Positions 50,772 to 60,362 are shown, counted from the stretch's first letter. The stretch is DNA of 64,000 bases from an uncultured Muribaculaceae bacterium (GCA_944320595.1 CALUIB010000001.1:1-64000); one strand, 5' to 3'. Translations and numbers: made by a program. Notes: generated by a model from the letters alone, not told the origin.

Positions 50772-52523
50772 TTAGATGCCGAGGTCTTTTGCGACTTGCT
50801 CGATTTTCTTGTCGGCGCGTTCGTTGGTTGCATCGTAATCGGCAGCCGAGGCAAGGGTGTCGTGTACTTCGATGTAGAACTTGATTTTTGGTTCGGTTCC
50901 CGACGGGCGCACCGATACCTTTGTGCCATCCTCGGTGTAGAATTGCAGCACATTAGATGTTACTGGCATCACAAGCTTGGTGACGGCACCGGTCTTCACA
51001 TCTTTTTGTTCAAGCGTGCTGAAGTCCTTGATGGTCACAATGGGCGAACCTGCCAATTCCTTAGGAGGATTGGAGCGGAAATTCTTCATGATGGCTACAA
51101 TCTCGTCGGCACCAGTCTTGCCCGGGCGCACGAGCGACACGCCTTTTTCTTTTGAATATCCGTAGGTCATGTATATGTCGATGAGCATTTCGTTCATATC
51201 CATGCCTTTGTCCTTGGCCCACGCTGCAATTTCAGCCATCAGTGAGATTGCCGATACCGAGTCTTTGTCGCGCACAAAGTCTTCGGCAAGGAATCCGTAG
51301 CTTTCTTCGCCGCCGCCAAGGTAGCGTTTCTTGCCTTCGTTTTCTTTCATTACCGATGCAATCCACTTGAACCCTGTGAACACATCGTAGAGTTCCATTC
51401 CCTGCTTTTCGGCTATCGACTTGATGGTGTCGGTCGTGACGATGGTCTTTACAATGTATTCGTTGCCAGTGAGGCGACCGAGTTCCTTGTTGCGTGCAAT
51501 GAGGTAGTAGAGGAAAATCATCACTATCTGGTTGCCGTTGAGCAAGGCATATTCGCCCTTGGTGTTCTTGATAACCACGCCTATGCGGTCGGCATCGGGG
51601 TCGGAGGCCATCACAATGTCGGCATTAACCTCCTTGGCCTTTTCTATTGCCATAGCCATAGCCGATGCGTTTTCGGGGTTGGGCGAGTCAACGGTGGGGA
51701 AGTCGCCGCTCTGAATATCTTGTTCGGGAACGTGTATCACGTTGGTAAATCCCCAGTTGGCCAGCGAGCGCGGAATTAGGAACTTGCCTGTGCCGTGGAT
51801 AGGCGTGTAAACAATCTTCAGGTCGTGGTGACGGGCGATTACATCGGGGCTGAGCGAGAGAGTCTTGATTTGGTCGATGTATTGCTTGTCGATGTTTTCA
51901 CCTATTATTTCAATCAGGCTGTTGTCTCCCTTGAACTTGATTTGGTCAACGCTGGTCACACGGTTGACATATTCTATTGTCTTGGTGTCGTGCGGCGAAA
52001 TCATTTGTGCGCCGTCGTTCCAGTATGCCTTGTAGCCGTTGTATTCTTTGGGGTTGTGCGATGCAGTGATAATTACGCCGCTTTGGCAGCCAAGCAAACG
52101 TATTGCAAAAGATGTTTCGGGTGTAGGACGCGGAGCGTCAAACAGATACACCTTGATACCGTTTGCCGAGAAAATGTCGGCCACGATTTTTGCGAATTTT
52201 GTGCTGTTGTTGCGCACGTCGCAGCCTACCACCACTTTTATTTGGTCGAGGTCGGCAAAAGCATCTTTCAGATAGTTTGACAGTCCTTGGGTGGCCATCC
52301 CGACGGTGTATATGTTCATGCGGTTTGAGCCTGCGCCCATTATGCCGCGCAAGCCGCCAGTTCCGAATTCGAGGTCTTTGTAGAATGAGTCGATGAGTTC
52401 GGTCTTGTCGTCAGCCTCAAGCATTCTCCTCACTTCGTCTTTTGTTTCTTGGTCGTAACCGTCGGAGAGCCAAGTTTGGGCCTTTGCGATTACATTTTGC
52501 AGTAATTGTTGATTTTCGTCCAT
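50772..52523 (-). CDS. phosphoglucomutase/phosphomannomutase family enzyme
   Basis: 583 residues of the alpha-D-phosphohexomutase family (PgcA-like): LEFGTGGLRGIMGAGSNRMN near residue 50, the phosphoserine loop GVIITASHNPKEYNGYK, the metal loop ASDPDADRIGVVI, the sugar loop GGGEESYGFLAEDF and the phosphate-binding SVRPSGTEPKIKFYI at the C-terminus. It interconverts hexose 1- and 6-phosphates. The frame is open upstream to 52874, but the start at 52523 (MDENQQLLQN) is placed by the family start and by the promoter at 52568-52599. Confidence 0.95.
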   Translation of the reverse strand: MDENQQLLQNVIAKAQTWLSDGYDQETKDEVRRMLEADDKTELIDSFYKDLEFGTGGLRGIMGAGSNRMNIYTVGMATQGLSNYLKDAFADLDQIKVVVGCDVRNNSTKFAKIVADIFSANGIKVYLFDAPRPTPETSFAIRLLGCQSGVIITASHNPKEYNGYKAYWNDGAQMISPHDTKTIEYVNRVTSVDQIKFKGDNSLIEIIGENIDKQYIDQIKTLSLSPDVIARHHDLKIVYTPIHGTGKFLIPRSLANWGFTNVIHVPEQDIQSGDFPTVDSPNPENASAMAMAIEKAKEVNADIVMASDPDADRIGVVIKNTKGEYALLNGNQIVMIFLYYLIARNKELGRLTGNEYIVKTIVTTDTIKSIAEKQGMELYDVFTGFKWIASVMKENEGKKRYLGGGEESYGFLAEDFVRDKDSVSAISLMAEIAAWAKDKGMDMNEMLIDIYMTYGYSKEKGVSLVRPGKTGADEIVAIMKNFRSNPPKELAGSPIVTIKDFSTLEQKDVKTGAVTKLVMPVTSNVLQFYTEDGTKVSVRPSGTEPKIKFYIEVHDTLASAADYDATNERADKKIEQVAKDLGI

Positions 52524-52567
52524 ATTAAAGGTATTTTTGATGTTAATTATTTCTTGATAAACCGTAA

Positions 52568-52599
52568 CAAAAATAAGAAAATTTGCACACGCTGCCAAA
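52568..52599 (-). promoter_or_regulatory. promoter of the phosphoglucomutase gene
   Basis: The minus strand has TTTG at 52599-52596 and TATTTTTG at 52575-52568, 20 bp apart; transcription should start near 52561, about 38 nt before the ATG. Confidence 0.65.
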
Positions 52600-52663
52600 T
52601 CTATTCCACTCGAATGTAAGAAACGGGTAAAAAAGTATCGGGCATTTGCGATAGTTGTACCTT

Positions 52664-53956
52664 TTAGTCGAAGAAGTGCGTGAACACTTTTGTCATATTG
52701 ATGTGGTCGTCGGTCGAACCTGTCTCGCACACCGAGTGCATTGCCCATAGTGGGTTGCCCACGTCCACGCCCTCGATGTCGATTTGCGAGGTGAGAATGT
52801 TGCCCAGTGTGGAACCTCCGGCCACATCGGAGTGGTTGACGAAATACTGGCAGGGCGAGCCGGCCTCTTCGCATAAGGAACGGAATATTGCCGCCGACCG
52901 CGCATCGGTCATATATTTGCAGTTGGCATTGATTTTTATCACGGGGCCGCCGCCTATCGCCGGGTGGTTGGTGGGGTCGAATTTCTCGGGGTAGTTTGGG
53001 TGGAAAGCATGGGCATTGTCGGCCGAAATCATGAACGACCGTTCTATGCAGCGCAGGAAGTCCTCGTGCGACGATGTTCCTTGAGCGATGGCTATGCGTT
53101 CGATGATGTTGGCAAGCACTGGCGATGCTGCGCCTTGTTTGGTGCCGCTGCCGGTTTCTTCGTTGTCGAATATTGCCGCAATGCGTGTAGCCTTGGTGCT
53201 TTTCCCCTCGATTATCGCCGTTATTGCGGCGTGTACCATGCTTAGGTCATCGATGCGGCCTGAGCATATAAACTCGTTGCCCAGTCCGGCAAGTGTCGCA
53301 TGGTGCGTGTCGTATAGGGTAAGGTCGAAATCGAGAATATCGGTCGTGCTTATTTTAAGTTCGTCGGCGATGAGGTTCAAAAGCAGGTTGTCGTGTTCGG
53401 TCATGTCGGTGATTCGCCCCAGCACAGGCAGCATATCTTTCTGCTTTGAAAGTGGGTTTCCTTCGTTGACGTTGCGGTTGAAATGTATGGGCAAGTGGGG
53501 AATTACGAGTATCGGGCGGTTTATTTTCAAGAGTTTTGTTACTGGGTGCAGTGGGTCGCTGCCGCGTAGTATCACACGGCCTGCCACTGACAGTGGGCGG
53601 TCGAACCATGTGTATAGTATTGGGCCGCCGTAAACTTCGGTGTTCAGTTTCACTATGCCGCCCTCGGTGCTTATTGCCGCATGAGGTTTTATGCGGAAAC
53701 CAGGTGAATCGCTGTGTGCGGCAATGATTTTCACCCCGGCATCGGCTATAGACGTTTCACCTAATGTGAATGCGAATATTGCAGAGTCATTTTTTGTGGT
53801 GAAGTATTTTCCGCCTGTGCGTAATTGCCATTTGTCGCCAAGTTTTAACTCGGTGAACCCGTTTCCGGTAAGTAGTTCCTTGGCCGTAGCCACAGCAAGG
53901 AAGTTGCACGGGCTGTTGTCGAGGAAGTTGAGCAGAGAGCTTATGTGTCGGTTCAT
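52664..53956 (-). CDS. M18 family aminopeptidase
   Basis: 430 residues. A zinc aminopeptidase acting on acidic or neutral N-termini in the cytoplasm. Metal ligands and catalytic parts: IIAAHSDSPGFRIKP, GRIDDLSMVHAA, AIFDNEETGSGTKQGA, MISADNAHAFHPNYPEKFD and NHSDVAGGSTLGNI. The start MNRHISSLLNFLDNSPCNF at 53956 fits the family; the frame upstream to 54010 overlaps the DUF5063 gene. It is last in the yicC-gmk-nadD-DUF5063-M18 run. Confidence 0.95.
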   Translation of the reverse strand: MNRHISSLLNFLDNSPCNFLAVATAKELLTGNGFTELKLGDKWQLRTGGKYFTTKNDSAIFAFTLGETSIADAGVKIIAAHSDSPGFRIKPHAAISTEGGIVKLNTEVYGGPILYTWFDRPLSVAGRVILRGSDPLHPVTKLLKINRPILVIPHLPIHFNRNVNEGNPLSKQKDMLPVLGRITDMTEHDNLLLNLIADELKISTTDILDFDLTLYDTHHATLAGLGNEFICSGRIDDLSMVHAAITAIIEGKSTKATRIAAIFDNEETGSGTKQGAASPVLANIIERIAIAQGTSSHEDFLRCIERSFMISADNAHAFHPNYPEKFDPTNHPAIGGGPVIKINANCKYMTDARSAAIFRSLCEEAGSPCQYFVNHSDVAGGSTLGNILTSQIDIEGVDVGNPLWAMHSVCETGSTDDHINMTKVFTHFFD

Positions 53957-53969
53957 AAAATAGTGGGTA

Positions 53970-54491
53970 TTAGTTTTTGTAATATATTGAATGCAGAGCT
54001 CTGAGCACATTGCACAGCGTTTGACCCCAATAAGTGTCGAAGTCGCCTTTTATTGCGGCAATTGCCTCGGCGATTGTTTCGTTGGTGGCATCTTTCACTG
54101 TTGCCACGAAGTTGTAAAGAGGTTGGTATATGTCGGCGAGGTTTTCGCTTATGCTTGTGCTTATGGGAGTGTCGGAATATTTCATGTCGTCGATGAAGAC
54201 TTCAAGGTATATGTCATCTTCGCCTATCATGCGGCTGATGTTGGCGCGCACGGTGTCGTAGTCGTTTTCGTCGAGGTAGCTGTCGAGGTAGCTGCCATTG
54301 TCATGGTCGTCTCCGACTTTGATGTCTGATGCCGAAATGTAAATCCGCGGAAGCAGTCGCAGCATAGCAGCGACGAATGTCTGCTCTTCCTGGTCGAAGT
54401 CGAAAACATTTTCTATCGAATGGCAGTATTCGTTGGCGAGGGCTATGAATGCCAAGTTGTTGGGGCTTATGTTGCTATTGTCGTCATTCAT
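53970..54491 (-). CDS. DUF5063 domain-containing protein
   Basis: 173 residues, mostly helical and acidic: LAFIALANEYCHSIENVFDF, EQTFVAAMLRLLPRIYISAS, MIGEDDIYLEVFIDDMKY and DTYWGQTLCNVLRALHSIY. This matches the DUF5063 family, known only as a conserved bacterial protein. It overlaps nadD by 4 bp and lies 13 bp before the M18 gene. No function can be given. Confidence 0.85.
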   Translation of the reverse strand: MNDDNSNISPNNLAFIALANEYCHSIENVFDFDQEEQTFVAAMLRLLPRIYISASDIKVGDDHDNGSYLDSYLDENDYDTVRANISRMIGEDDIYLEVFIDDMKYSDTPISTSISENLADIYQPLYNFVATVKDATNETIAEAIAAIKGDFDTYWGQTLCNVLRALHSIYYKN

Positions 54492-55072
54492 TGTTTTGCT
54501 GTGTATAAATTGTGTTTTAGAATGTATTGATAAACATCGTCGGGCAAATAATACGAAAGATTTTCTCCGCGCGACAATTTGTCGCGTACCATTGTCGATG
54601 AAATTTCTATCAATGGTGAATTTAGTGCTTTTACAGAGCCGCTTAGTTCATCGGGAATGGTGATTTCATATCCACGGCGAGGATATACGTATATCTCGTA
54701 ATTGGCAACTATCTCGTCGGCGCACCGCCACCGCTTGAATATCGACCAATTGTCGGCACCGATGACGAGCACGAACTTGTCGTCGGGGAATTTTGCCGTT
54801 AGTGTGTGCAGTGTGTTGATGGTGTAGGATGGCTGCGGCAGGGTAAATTCGAGGCCCGACGTAATTACGCCGTCGAAACGGCTTGCCACCATCTCGGTCA
54901 TGCGCAGGCGGTGCACATCGTATGCATGGTCATGTCCTGTTTTTATGGGGTTGCATGGTGCTACCATCAGCCACACTGCATCAAGGTCGGTCTCGTTAAT
55001 TAGGTAGTTTGTGAGTATGGCGTGTCCCGTGTGTATTGGGTTGAACGAACCGCCGAAAATGCCTATTTTCAT
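54488..55072 (-). CDS. nadD: nicotinate-nucleotide adenylyltransferase
   Basis: Makes deamido-NAD from nicotinate mononucleotide and ATP. 194 residues. The nucleotidyltransferase start IGIFGGSFNPIHTGHAILTN holds the HxGH-type motif; WLMVAPCNPIK, FVLVIGADNWSIFKRW and the C-terminal EISSTMVRDKLSRGENLSYY (the SSTxhR motif) follow as expected. Part of the yicC operon. Confidence 0.96.
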   Translation of the reverse strand: MKIGIFGGSFNPIHTGHAILTNYLINETDLDAVWLMVAPCNPIKTGHDHAYDVHRLRMTEMVASRFDGVITSGLEFTLPQPSYTINTLHTLTAKFPDDKFVLVIGADNWSIFKRWRCADEIVANYEIYVYPRRGYEITIPDELSGSVKALNSPLIEISSTMVRDKLSRGENLSYYLPDDVYQYILKHNLYTAKQ

Positions 55073-55109
55073 GTGTGTGATTGTGTCTTCCTTCTTGTTG
55101 TGGGCGGTG

Positions 55110-55682
55110 TTATTCGTTGATGAACGATTTTATTAGGTCTTCAGTCTCCTTTACAGCCACGTCGAGGCGGTCGTTGACCACGATGCGGTCGAATTTGCCC
55201 GATTGTGCGATTTCATATCCGGCTTTCTCCACCCGTTGCGCAATTGCCTCGGGCGAGTCGGTCCCACGTGAATTGAGCCGTTGCCGCAGCGTTTCGATGC
55301 TTGGTGGCTGGATAAAAATCGACAACGCCTCGTTGCCAAATTTGTGCTTTACGTTTATTCCGCCCATCACGTCGATGTCGAGTATCACGTTGCGGCCGCA
55401 GTTGCGTATGCGGTCGATTTCGCTGCGTGGGGTTCCGTAAAATCGGCCGGGATATACTTCCTCGTATTCGATGAGTTGGTCATCGGCTATTGCCTGTTTG
55501 AACTCATCGACAGTCATGAAGTAGTAGTTTACGCCGTTTTTCTCGCCGCGCCGCGGCTCGCGAGTGGTGGCCGAGATTGAAAATTCAAGTTTCAAGTCGG
55601 GATTCTTGATAATTTCATTGATGATGGTTGATTTCCCGCATCCCGATGGGGCCGAGATTATTATAAGTTTTCCTTTCTTCAT
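55110..55682 (-). CDS. gmk: guanylate kinase
   Basis: Phosphorylates GMP to GDP. 190 residues. P-loop IIISAPSGCGKSTIINEII at the N-terminus, then the GMP-binding SISATTREPRRGEKNGVNYY, YEEVYPGRFYGTPRSEID and VILDIDVMGGINVK. It follows yicC after 13 bp. Confidence 0.97.
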   Translation of the reverse strand: MKKGKLIIISAPSGCGKSTIINEIIKNPDLKLEFSISATTREPRRGEKNGVNYYFMTVDEFKQAIADDQLIEYEEVYPGRFYGTPRSEIDRIRNCGRNVILDIDVMGGINVKHKFGNEALSIFIQPPSIETLRQRLNSRGTDSPEAIAQRVEKAGYEIAQSGKFDRIVVNDRLDVAVKETEDLIKSFINE

Positions 55683-55695
55683 TGCCGTTGCTGTG

Positions 55696-56574
55696 TTACA
55701 TCACGTTTAGCACTTGTTCTTTGATTTGCTCAAGCTCGTCTTTCATCTTCACTACCAGTATCTGCATTTCGGCGTGGTTCGACTTTGAGCCGAGCGTGTT
55801 GATTTCACGCCCCATTTCCTGGCTTATGAAACCAAGTTTTTTACCCTGCCCGTGTCCGTTGTCGAGTGTGTCGATGAAATAGTCGAGGTGATTTGCGAGA
55901 CGCAATTTTTCCTCGTTGATGTCGAGCTTTTCGATGTAGAAAATCATTTCCTGTTCAAATCGGTTATGGTCATATTCCACACCTTCGAGCTTGGAAAGTG
56001 AATCGAGTATGCGTGCCTTTATTTTGGCGATGCGTTCGGTTTCGTATGGACCGACTTCGTTGAGCAGCCCCCTTATGTTGCTTATCTTTTGCCTGAAGAA
56101 GGTTTCAAGCCTGTGGCCTTCTTGCTGGCGGAATTCGATGAGTGCCATGGCTGCTTTTTCGGTAGCCTGCTTTATGGCAATAATTTCTTCTTCTTCAAGT
56201 TCGCTGTTGCCGGCATCGTTTTTTATGGCTTCGGGCAGCCGCATCAGTGTGGCAAACCAGTCTTGCGGTTCGGGGATTTCCAATGCCCGTGCCATTTCTT
56301 GCAGTTGCTGTTTGTAGGCTGCCAGCATGGGTATGTTGATTGCTGCCGTGGTGGTGGCATCGGTGGTTTCAGTGTAAATGTATAGGTCAACTTTGCCACG
56401 TTCGAGCATTTTTGCCACCATGTTGCGCAATTCAAGTTCAATTTCGCGGTACTGCTGTGGTAGGCGTATTGCAAGGTCTAACTGCTTGCTGTTTAAAGAT
56501 TTGATTTCGGCTGTTATTTTTTTGTTGTTGAAAATAACCACAGCCTTGCCAAATCCGGTCATTGATAAAATCAT
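55696..56574 (-). CDS. YicC/YloC family endoribonuclease
   Basis: 292 residues. The N-terminus ILSMTGFGKAVVIFNNKKIT and the C-terminus EINTLGSKSNHAEMQILVVK, then MKDELEQIKEQVLNVM, are the two conserved blocks of the family. YicC and YloC have been described as RNA-cleaving enzymes; the Bacteroidota homologue is untested as far as I know. First gene of a five-gene operon; CAAAATTA at 56591-56598 is a minus-strand -7 box. Confidence 0.93.
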   Translation of the reverse strand: MILSMTGFGKAVVIFNNKKITAEIKSLNSKQLDLAIRLPQQYREIELELRNMVAKMLERGKVDLYIYTETTDATTTAAINIPMLAAYKQQLQEMARALEIPEPQDWFATLMRLPEAIKNDAGNSELEEEEIIAIKQATEKAAMALIEFRQQEGHRLETFFRQKISNIRGLLNEVGPYETERIAKIKARILDSLSKLEGVEYDHNRFEQEMIFYIEKLDINEEKLRLANHLDYFIDTLDNGHGQGKKLGFISQEMGREINTLGSKSNHAEMQILVVKMKDELEQIKEQVLNVM

Positions 56575-56668
56575 TGTCGTGCTTTTTCTGCAAAATTAAT
56601 GTAAAAAAAGAAAGATGCGGCATAAATCGTGGAAAATAACTATTTTTGTACGAAATTTTTATGAGACA

Positions 56669-57367
56669 ATGGCTACAATATTAAATATAGAGACCTCGAC
56701 CGATGTGTGTTCGGTGGCATTGACGCAAGATGGGCAGGTGCTTGAGCATCACGAGGATTACCAAGGGCACAACCATGCAGTGGTGTTAAGCCGGTTTGTG
56801 GAGAGTTGCGTGGCATACGCCCGGACTCGCGAGTTACCCATCGATGCCGTTGCCGTGAGCATAGGCCCTGGGTCTTACACAGGCCTGCGCATAGGACTTT
56901 CTGAGGCCAAGGGGTTGTGCTTTGGCTTATCGGTGCCGCTGATAGGGGTCAACACATTGCAACTCTTGGTGGTATCGACAATGTTTGCCAATTTCTTTGA
57001 TGATGACAATCTGCTTTACGTGCCTATGCTCGATGCGCGGCGCAAGGAGGTTTATACGGCAGTTTACACCCCGGCACTGGAGCCAATCGTTCAGCCGCAG
57101 CCGATGATACTCGATGCCGGTTCGTTGTCGCAGTTGCGCGACGGCAGCCACACGCTTGTGTTGATGGGCAACGGTTCCGACAAGGCTCACGAGATATTGT
57201 CGCCAGGCCAGGACTTGCGGTTTATTCCAGGCGTGAAACCTGTTGCAGTGGATATGATGGCTCTTGCCGAGAAACATTTCCGTGAAGGGGAGTTCCTGGA
57301 CGTGGCATATTCCACCCCGGCTTATCTGAAAGAATTCCAAGCAACCACGCCAAAGAAACTGATTTGA
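56669..57367 (+). CDS. tsaB: tRNA threonylcarbamoyladenosine biosynthesis protein TsaB
   Basis: 232 residues. It starts MATILNIETSTDVCSVALTQ and has AVSIGPGSYTGLRIGLSEAK and PMLDARRKEVYTAVYT, all characteristic of TsaB, which with TsaD and TsaE makes t6A37 in tRNA. The frame is open to 56615, but the start at 56669 fits the family and follows the -7 box TATTTTTG at 56641-56648. Confidence 0.96.
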   Translation: MATILNIETSTDVCSVALTQDGQVLEHHEDYQGHNHAVVLSRFVESCVAYARTRELPIDAVAVSIGPGSYTGLRIGLSEAKGLCFGLSVPLIGVNTLQLLVVSTMFANFFDDDNLLYVPMLDARRKEVYTAVYTPALEPIVQPQPMILDAGSLSQLRDGSHTLVLMGNGSDKAHEILSPGQDLRFIPGVKPVAVDMMALAEKHFREGEFLDVAYSTPAYLKEFQATTPKKLI

Positions 57368-57418
57368 CGCGACAGTTTTAGGTCGATTGAATACTGGCTG
57401 CGTTTTTGGCGGTGATTT

Positions 57419-57449
57419 TTTGCGATATGCCCGACTTTATTTATATTTG
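57419..57449 (+). promoter_or_regulatory. promoter of the DUF4290 gene
   Basis: TTTG at 57419-57422 and TATATTTG at 57442-57449 are 19 bp apart, giving a leader of about 25 nt to the ATG at 57482. Confidence 0.65.
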
Positions 57450-57481
57450 TACTCATATTTATTTGTTAACAAACTGCTTAA

Positions 57482-58081
57482 ATGAGCTTACAATACAATA
57501 CTCAAAAAGAGAAATTGATATTGCCCGAATATGGGCGCAACATACAGCAAATGGTGGACTATTGCGTCACTATTCCCGACAGGGAAGAACGCACTCGGTG
57601 CGCCTATACCATAATCCAAATTATGGGGAACTTGTTCCCTCAGATAAGGGATTCCGACGACTATAAACACAAGTTGTGGGATCACCTTGCCATAATGTCG
57701 GATTTCAAGCTCGACATAGATTTCCCATACGAAGTGGTGAAAAAGGAGAACCTTGAAAGCAAACCTCAGAAAGTGGAGTATAAGCTCGACCATATAAAAT
57801 ACCGCCACTACGGCAAGCTGATAGAAATGATGATTGACGAAGCCTGCAAGTACCCCGAAGGGGACGAGAAGAATGCGCTTGTGTCACTCATCGCCAACCA
57901 CATGAAGAAACTTATATTCTCGATAAACAAGGATGGCGTGGAGGACGAAAAGATACTTAAAGACCTTTACCATTATTCGAAAGGTAAAATAAATCTTGAT
58001 CCAGCCACCTACAAGTTGCGGGAATTTAAGGAGGCTCCAGCTCCCGCTCAGCAGGCAGGAAAGAAGAAAAAGAAAAAATAG
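57482..58081 (+). CDS. DUF4290 domain-containing protein
   Basis: 199 residues: LPEYGRNIQQMVDYCVTIPD, ERTRCAYTIIQIMGNLFPQI, KYRHYGKLIEMMIDEACKYP and ANHMKKLIFSINKDGVEDEK, then a tail ending in seven Lys. The family is restricted to Bacteroidota and in many genomes lies just upstream of murA, as here. All-helical; function not known. Confidence 0.92.
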   Translation: MSLQYNTQKEKLILPEYGRNIQQMVDYCVTIPDREERTRCAYTIIQIMGNLFPQIRDSDDYKHKLWDHLAIMSDFKLDIDFPYEVVKKENLESKPQKVEYKLDHIKYRHYGKLIEMMIDEACKYPEGDEKNALVSLIANHMKKLIFSINKDGVEDEKILKDLYHYSKGKINLDPATYKLREFKEAPAPAQQAGKKKKKK

Positions 58082-58141
58082 GAGCATCCCCGGCTTGCAA
58101 AAGCAGATTAATACCCAAAACCTCTATAACACACGAAAGCC

Positions 58142-59452
58142 ATGAGTACATTTGTCGTTGAAGGCGGGCATCGGTTATGCGGAGAAATAGTGCCGCAAGG
58201 TGCCAAAAATGAAGCTTTGGAAATATTGTGCGCCACGTTGCTTACCGACGACGAGGTGACAATACACAACCTGCCCGATATTCTTGATGTGAATAACCTT
58301 ATAGCCTTGCTGAAGGATATGGGGGTGGAAGTGACAAGGACGGGGGAATCGTCTTGCACTTTCCGCGCCAAGGATATAAATACCACATTCCTCGAATCGC
58401 CCGAATTTTGCACCAAAATGTCGAAGCTGCGTGGGTCGATTATGATTATAGGCCCAATGTTGGCTCGTTATGGATATGCCATACTGCCTAAGCCTGGAGG
58501 TGACAAGATAGGCCGCCGCAGGCTCGATACGCACTTCCTTGGCATAATGAAACTTGGTGCTACGTTTGAGTACAACGCCAGTAGGCGCTTATATGAAATC
58601 AAGGCCGAAAGCGGACTGCATGGCGAATATATGTTGCTCGACGAGGCCTCGGTAACAGGCACGGCCAACATATTGATGGCCGCCGTGCTTGCCAAGGGCA
58701 CTACCACCATATATAATGCAGCCTGCGAGCCTTATCTGCAACAGCTTTCAAAGATGCTTGTGGCAATGGGTGCCAAGATTGACGGCATAGGGTCGAACCT
58801 GCTTACGATAGAAGGCGTCGAATGCTTGCATGGTTGCGAGCACACTATATTGCCCGACATGATTGAAGTGGGTAGTTTCATAGGAATGGCCGCAATGACA
58901 GGGTCGGACGTGACGCTGAAAAATGTGTCGATAAAAGACCTCGGTATCATTCCTGACAGTTTCAGAAGGCTTGGTATAAAGCTCGAAGTTGTTGACGACG
59001 ACATACATGTACCTTCTCAGGATGTTTATGAGATTGAAACTTTCATCGATGGTTCCATAATGACCATTGCCGATGCCACGTGGCCAGGATTATCGCCCGA
59101 TTTGCTGAGCGTGATGCTTGTGGTGGCGACGCAGGCTAAGGGGTGTGTGCTGATACACCAAAAGATGTTTGAGAGTCGCCTGTTTTTCGTCGATAAGCTA
59201 ATCGACATGGGGGCGCAAATCATCTTGTGCGACCCTCACCGTGCAGCCGTCATAGGGCTTGGCCGCCGCGATGCGTTGCGAGCAGCCAATATGGTGTCGC
59301 CCGACATACGCGCTGGCATAGCATTGCTGATTGCAGCAATGTCGGCACGTGGGACGAGCTATATACATAACATCGACCAAATCGACCGCGGATACCAAGA
59401 CATCGACAAACGGTTGAATGCCATTGGTGCAAATATCATCAGAACTTCATGA
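58142..59452 (+). CDS. murA: UDP-N-acetylglucosamine 1-carboxyvinyltransferase with Asp at the active-site Cys position
   Basis: First committed step of peptidoglycan synthesis: adds enolpyruvate from PEP to UDP-GlcNAc. 436 residues of the EPSP-synthase fold, with GAKNEALEILCATLL and Lys/Asn of the substrate site at the N-terminus. The active-site loop reads LPKPGGDKIGRRRLDTHFLG, so Asp121 replaces the Cys (Cys115 of E. coli) that fosfomycin alkylates. Asp enzymes are active and fosfomycin-insensitive in other bacteria. The stop overlaps the rimM start by 4 bp. Confidence 0.96.
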   Translation: MSTFVVEGGHRLCGEIVPQGAKNEALEILCATLLTDDEVTIHNLPDILDVNNLIALLKDMGVEVTRTGESSCTFRAKDINTTFLESPEFCTKMSKLRGSIMIIGPMLARYGYAILPKPGGDKIGRRRLDTHFLGIMKLGATFEYNASRRLYEIKAESGLHGEYMLLDEASVTGTANILMAAVLAKGTTTIYNAACEPYLQQLSKMLVAMGAKIDGIGSNLLTIEGVECLHGCEHTILPDMIEVGSFIGMAAMTGSDVTLKNVSIKDLGIIPDSFRRLGIKLEVVDDDIHVPSQDVYEIETFIDGSIMTIADATWPGLSPDLLSVMLVVATQAKGCVLIHQKMFESRLFFVDKLIDMGAQIILCDPHRAAVIGLGRRDALRAANMVSPDIRAGIALLIAAMSARGTSYIHNIDQIDRGYQDIDKRLNAIGANIIRTS

Positions 59453-59979
59453 TTACACGCGACGAGTTGGTTGAGATTGGCACCTTCAATAAGCCGCATG
59501 GCGTGGAGGGTGAAATAAGTGCGACATTCGACTGCGATGCCGACGTGGCAAGCGAGTTTGGGTGTTTCGTGTGCGACATTGATGGCATTTTTGTCCCGTT
59601 TTTCGCCACTGCAATACGCGGAAAGGGTGCAATGACACTGCTGCTGAAATTCGACGGCATGGACAGTGCAGAGGCTGTGCGCCGCCTTGTAAACAAGAAG
59701 GTGTATGTGCTGAGGCGTGAATATGACGAGTTGCTTGAAGATGCCGATGCCGACGAAGTGCCGACCGATTATTTCATAGGCTATACTTTATATAATGGTA
59801 CTGAGCCTGTGGGCGAAATAGTCGATATTGACGATGCCACCGAGAATGTGCTTTTTGTAGTGGAGCGCGGCGACGGTGCTACTGTGCTTGTGCCTGCCGC
59901 CGATGACCTGGTGACCGACATAGACCTTGACGGCAAGACTATAACCATGGCTTTGCCTGTGGGGCTGCTTGATATGTAA
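59449..59979 (+). CDS. rimM: ribosome maturation factor RimM
   Basis: 176 residues. The N-terminal domain begins ELVEIGTFNKPHGVEGEIS and the C-terminal PRC-barrel has DYFIGYTLYNGTEPVGEIVD and VLVPAADDLVTDIDLDGKTI. RimM helps mature the 30S head. It is coupled to murA by an ATGA overlap. Confidence 0.95.
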   Translation: MITRDELVEIGTFNKPHGVEGEISATFDCDADVASEFGCFVCDIDGIFVPFFATAIRGKGAMTLLLKFDGMDSAEAVRRLVNKKVYVLRREYDELLEDADADEVPTDYFIGYTLYNGTEPVGEIVDIDDATENVLFVVERGDGATVLVPAADDLVTDIDLDGKTITMALPVGLLDM

Positions 59980-60047
59980 AAATCCTAATAAAAAAAGTAT
60001 AATTCACATTAATCTAACTAATTACAATTATCTTAGAAAACAACACA

Positions 60048-60362
60048 ATGGAAACTAAGGAGTTTGATGAAAATGATGCAATATCGTTCATCAGAAATTA
60101 TGTGCCAGCCGAAATCAAGAACAAGTATAGCGATGATGACATACTGCTTTTGATTGACACAATGTTTGACTATTTTGAGAAAGGCGATGAGGACGAAGTG
60201 TTGTATGACGATGACGATGCCGATGAATACAACATCAATGAAATTGTCAATTATGTCAAGAAGAACCTTCGCAAGGATCCCGACAACCAGATAGATGTTG
60301 ACGACATAAAATATTTGGTGGAAGGCGAATTGGAATATGAAAATACGCTTGAAGATGAGTAA
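60048..60362 (+). CDS. small acidic conserved protein
   Basis: 104 residues, strongly acidic: FDENDAISFIRNYVPAEIKN, DDILLLIDTMFDYFEKGDED, then a DDDDADE patch and IVNYVKKNLRKDPDNQIDVD. Helical, no membrane segment. Similar proteins occur in Bacteroidales without a known role. It lies 68 bp after rimM and overlaps the next gene. Confidence 0.8.
   Translation: METKEFDENDAISFIRNYVPAEIKNKYSDDDILLLIDTMFDYFEKGDEDEVLYDDDDADEYNINEIVNYVKKNLRKDPDNQIDVDDIKYLVEGELEYENTLEDE

Noticed and set aside
52524..52874. N-terminal extension of the phosphoglucomutase frame
   Set aside because: Crosses the promoter and the end of the M18 gene; the family start and promoter place the ATG at 52523.
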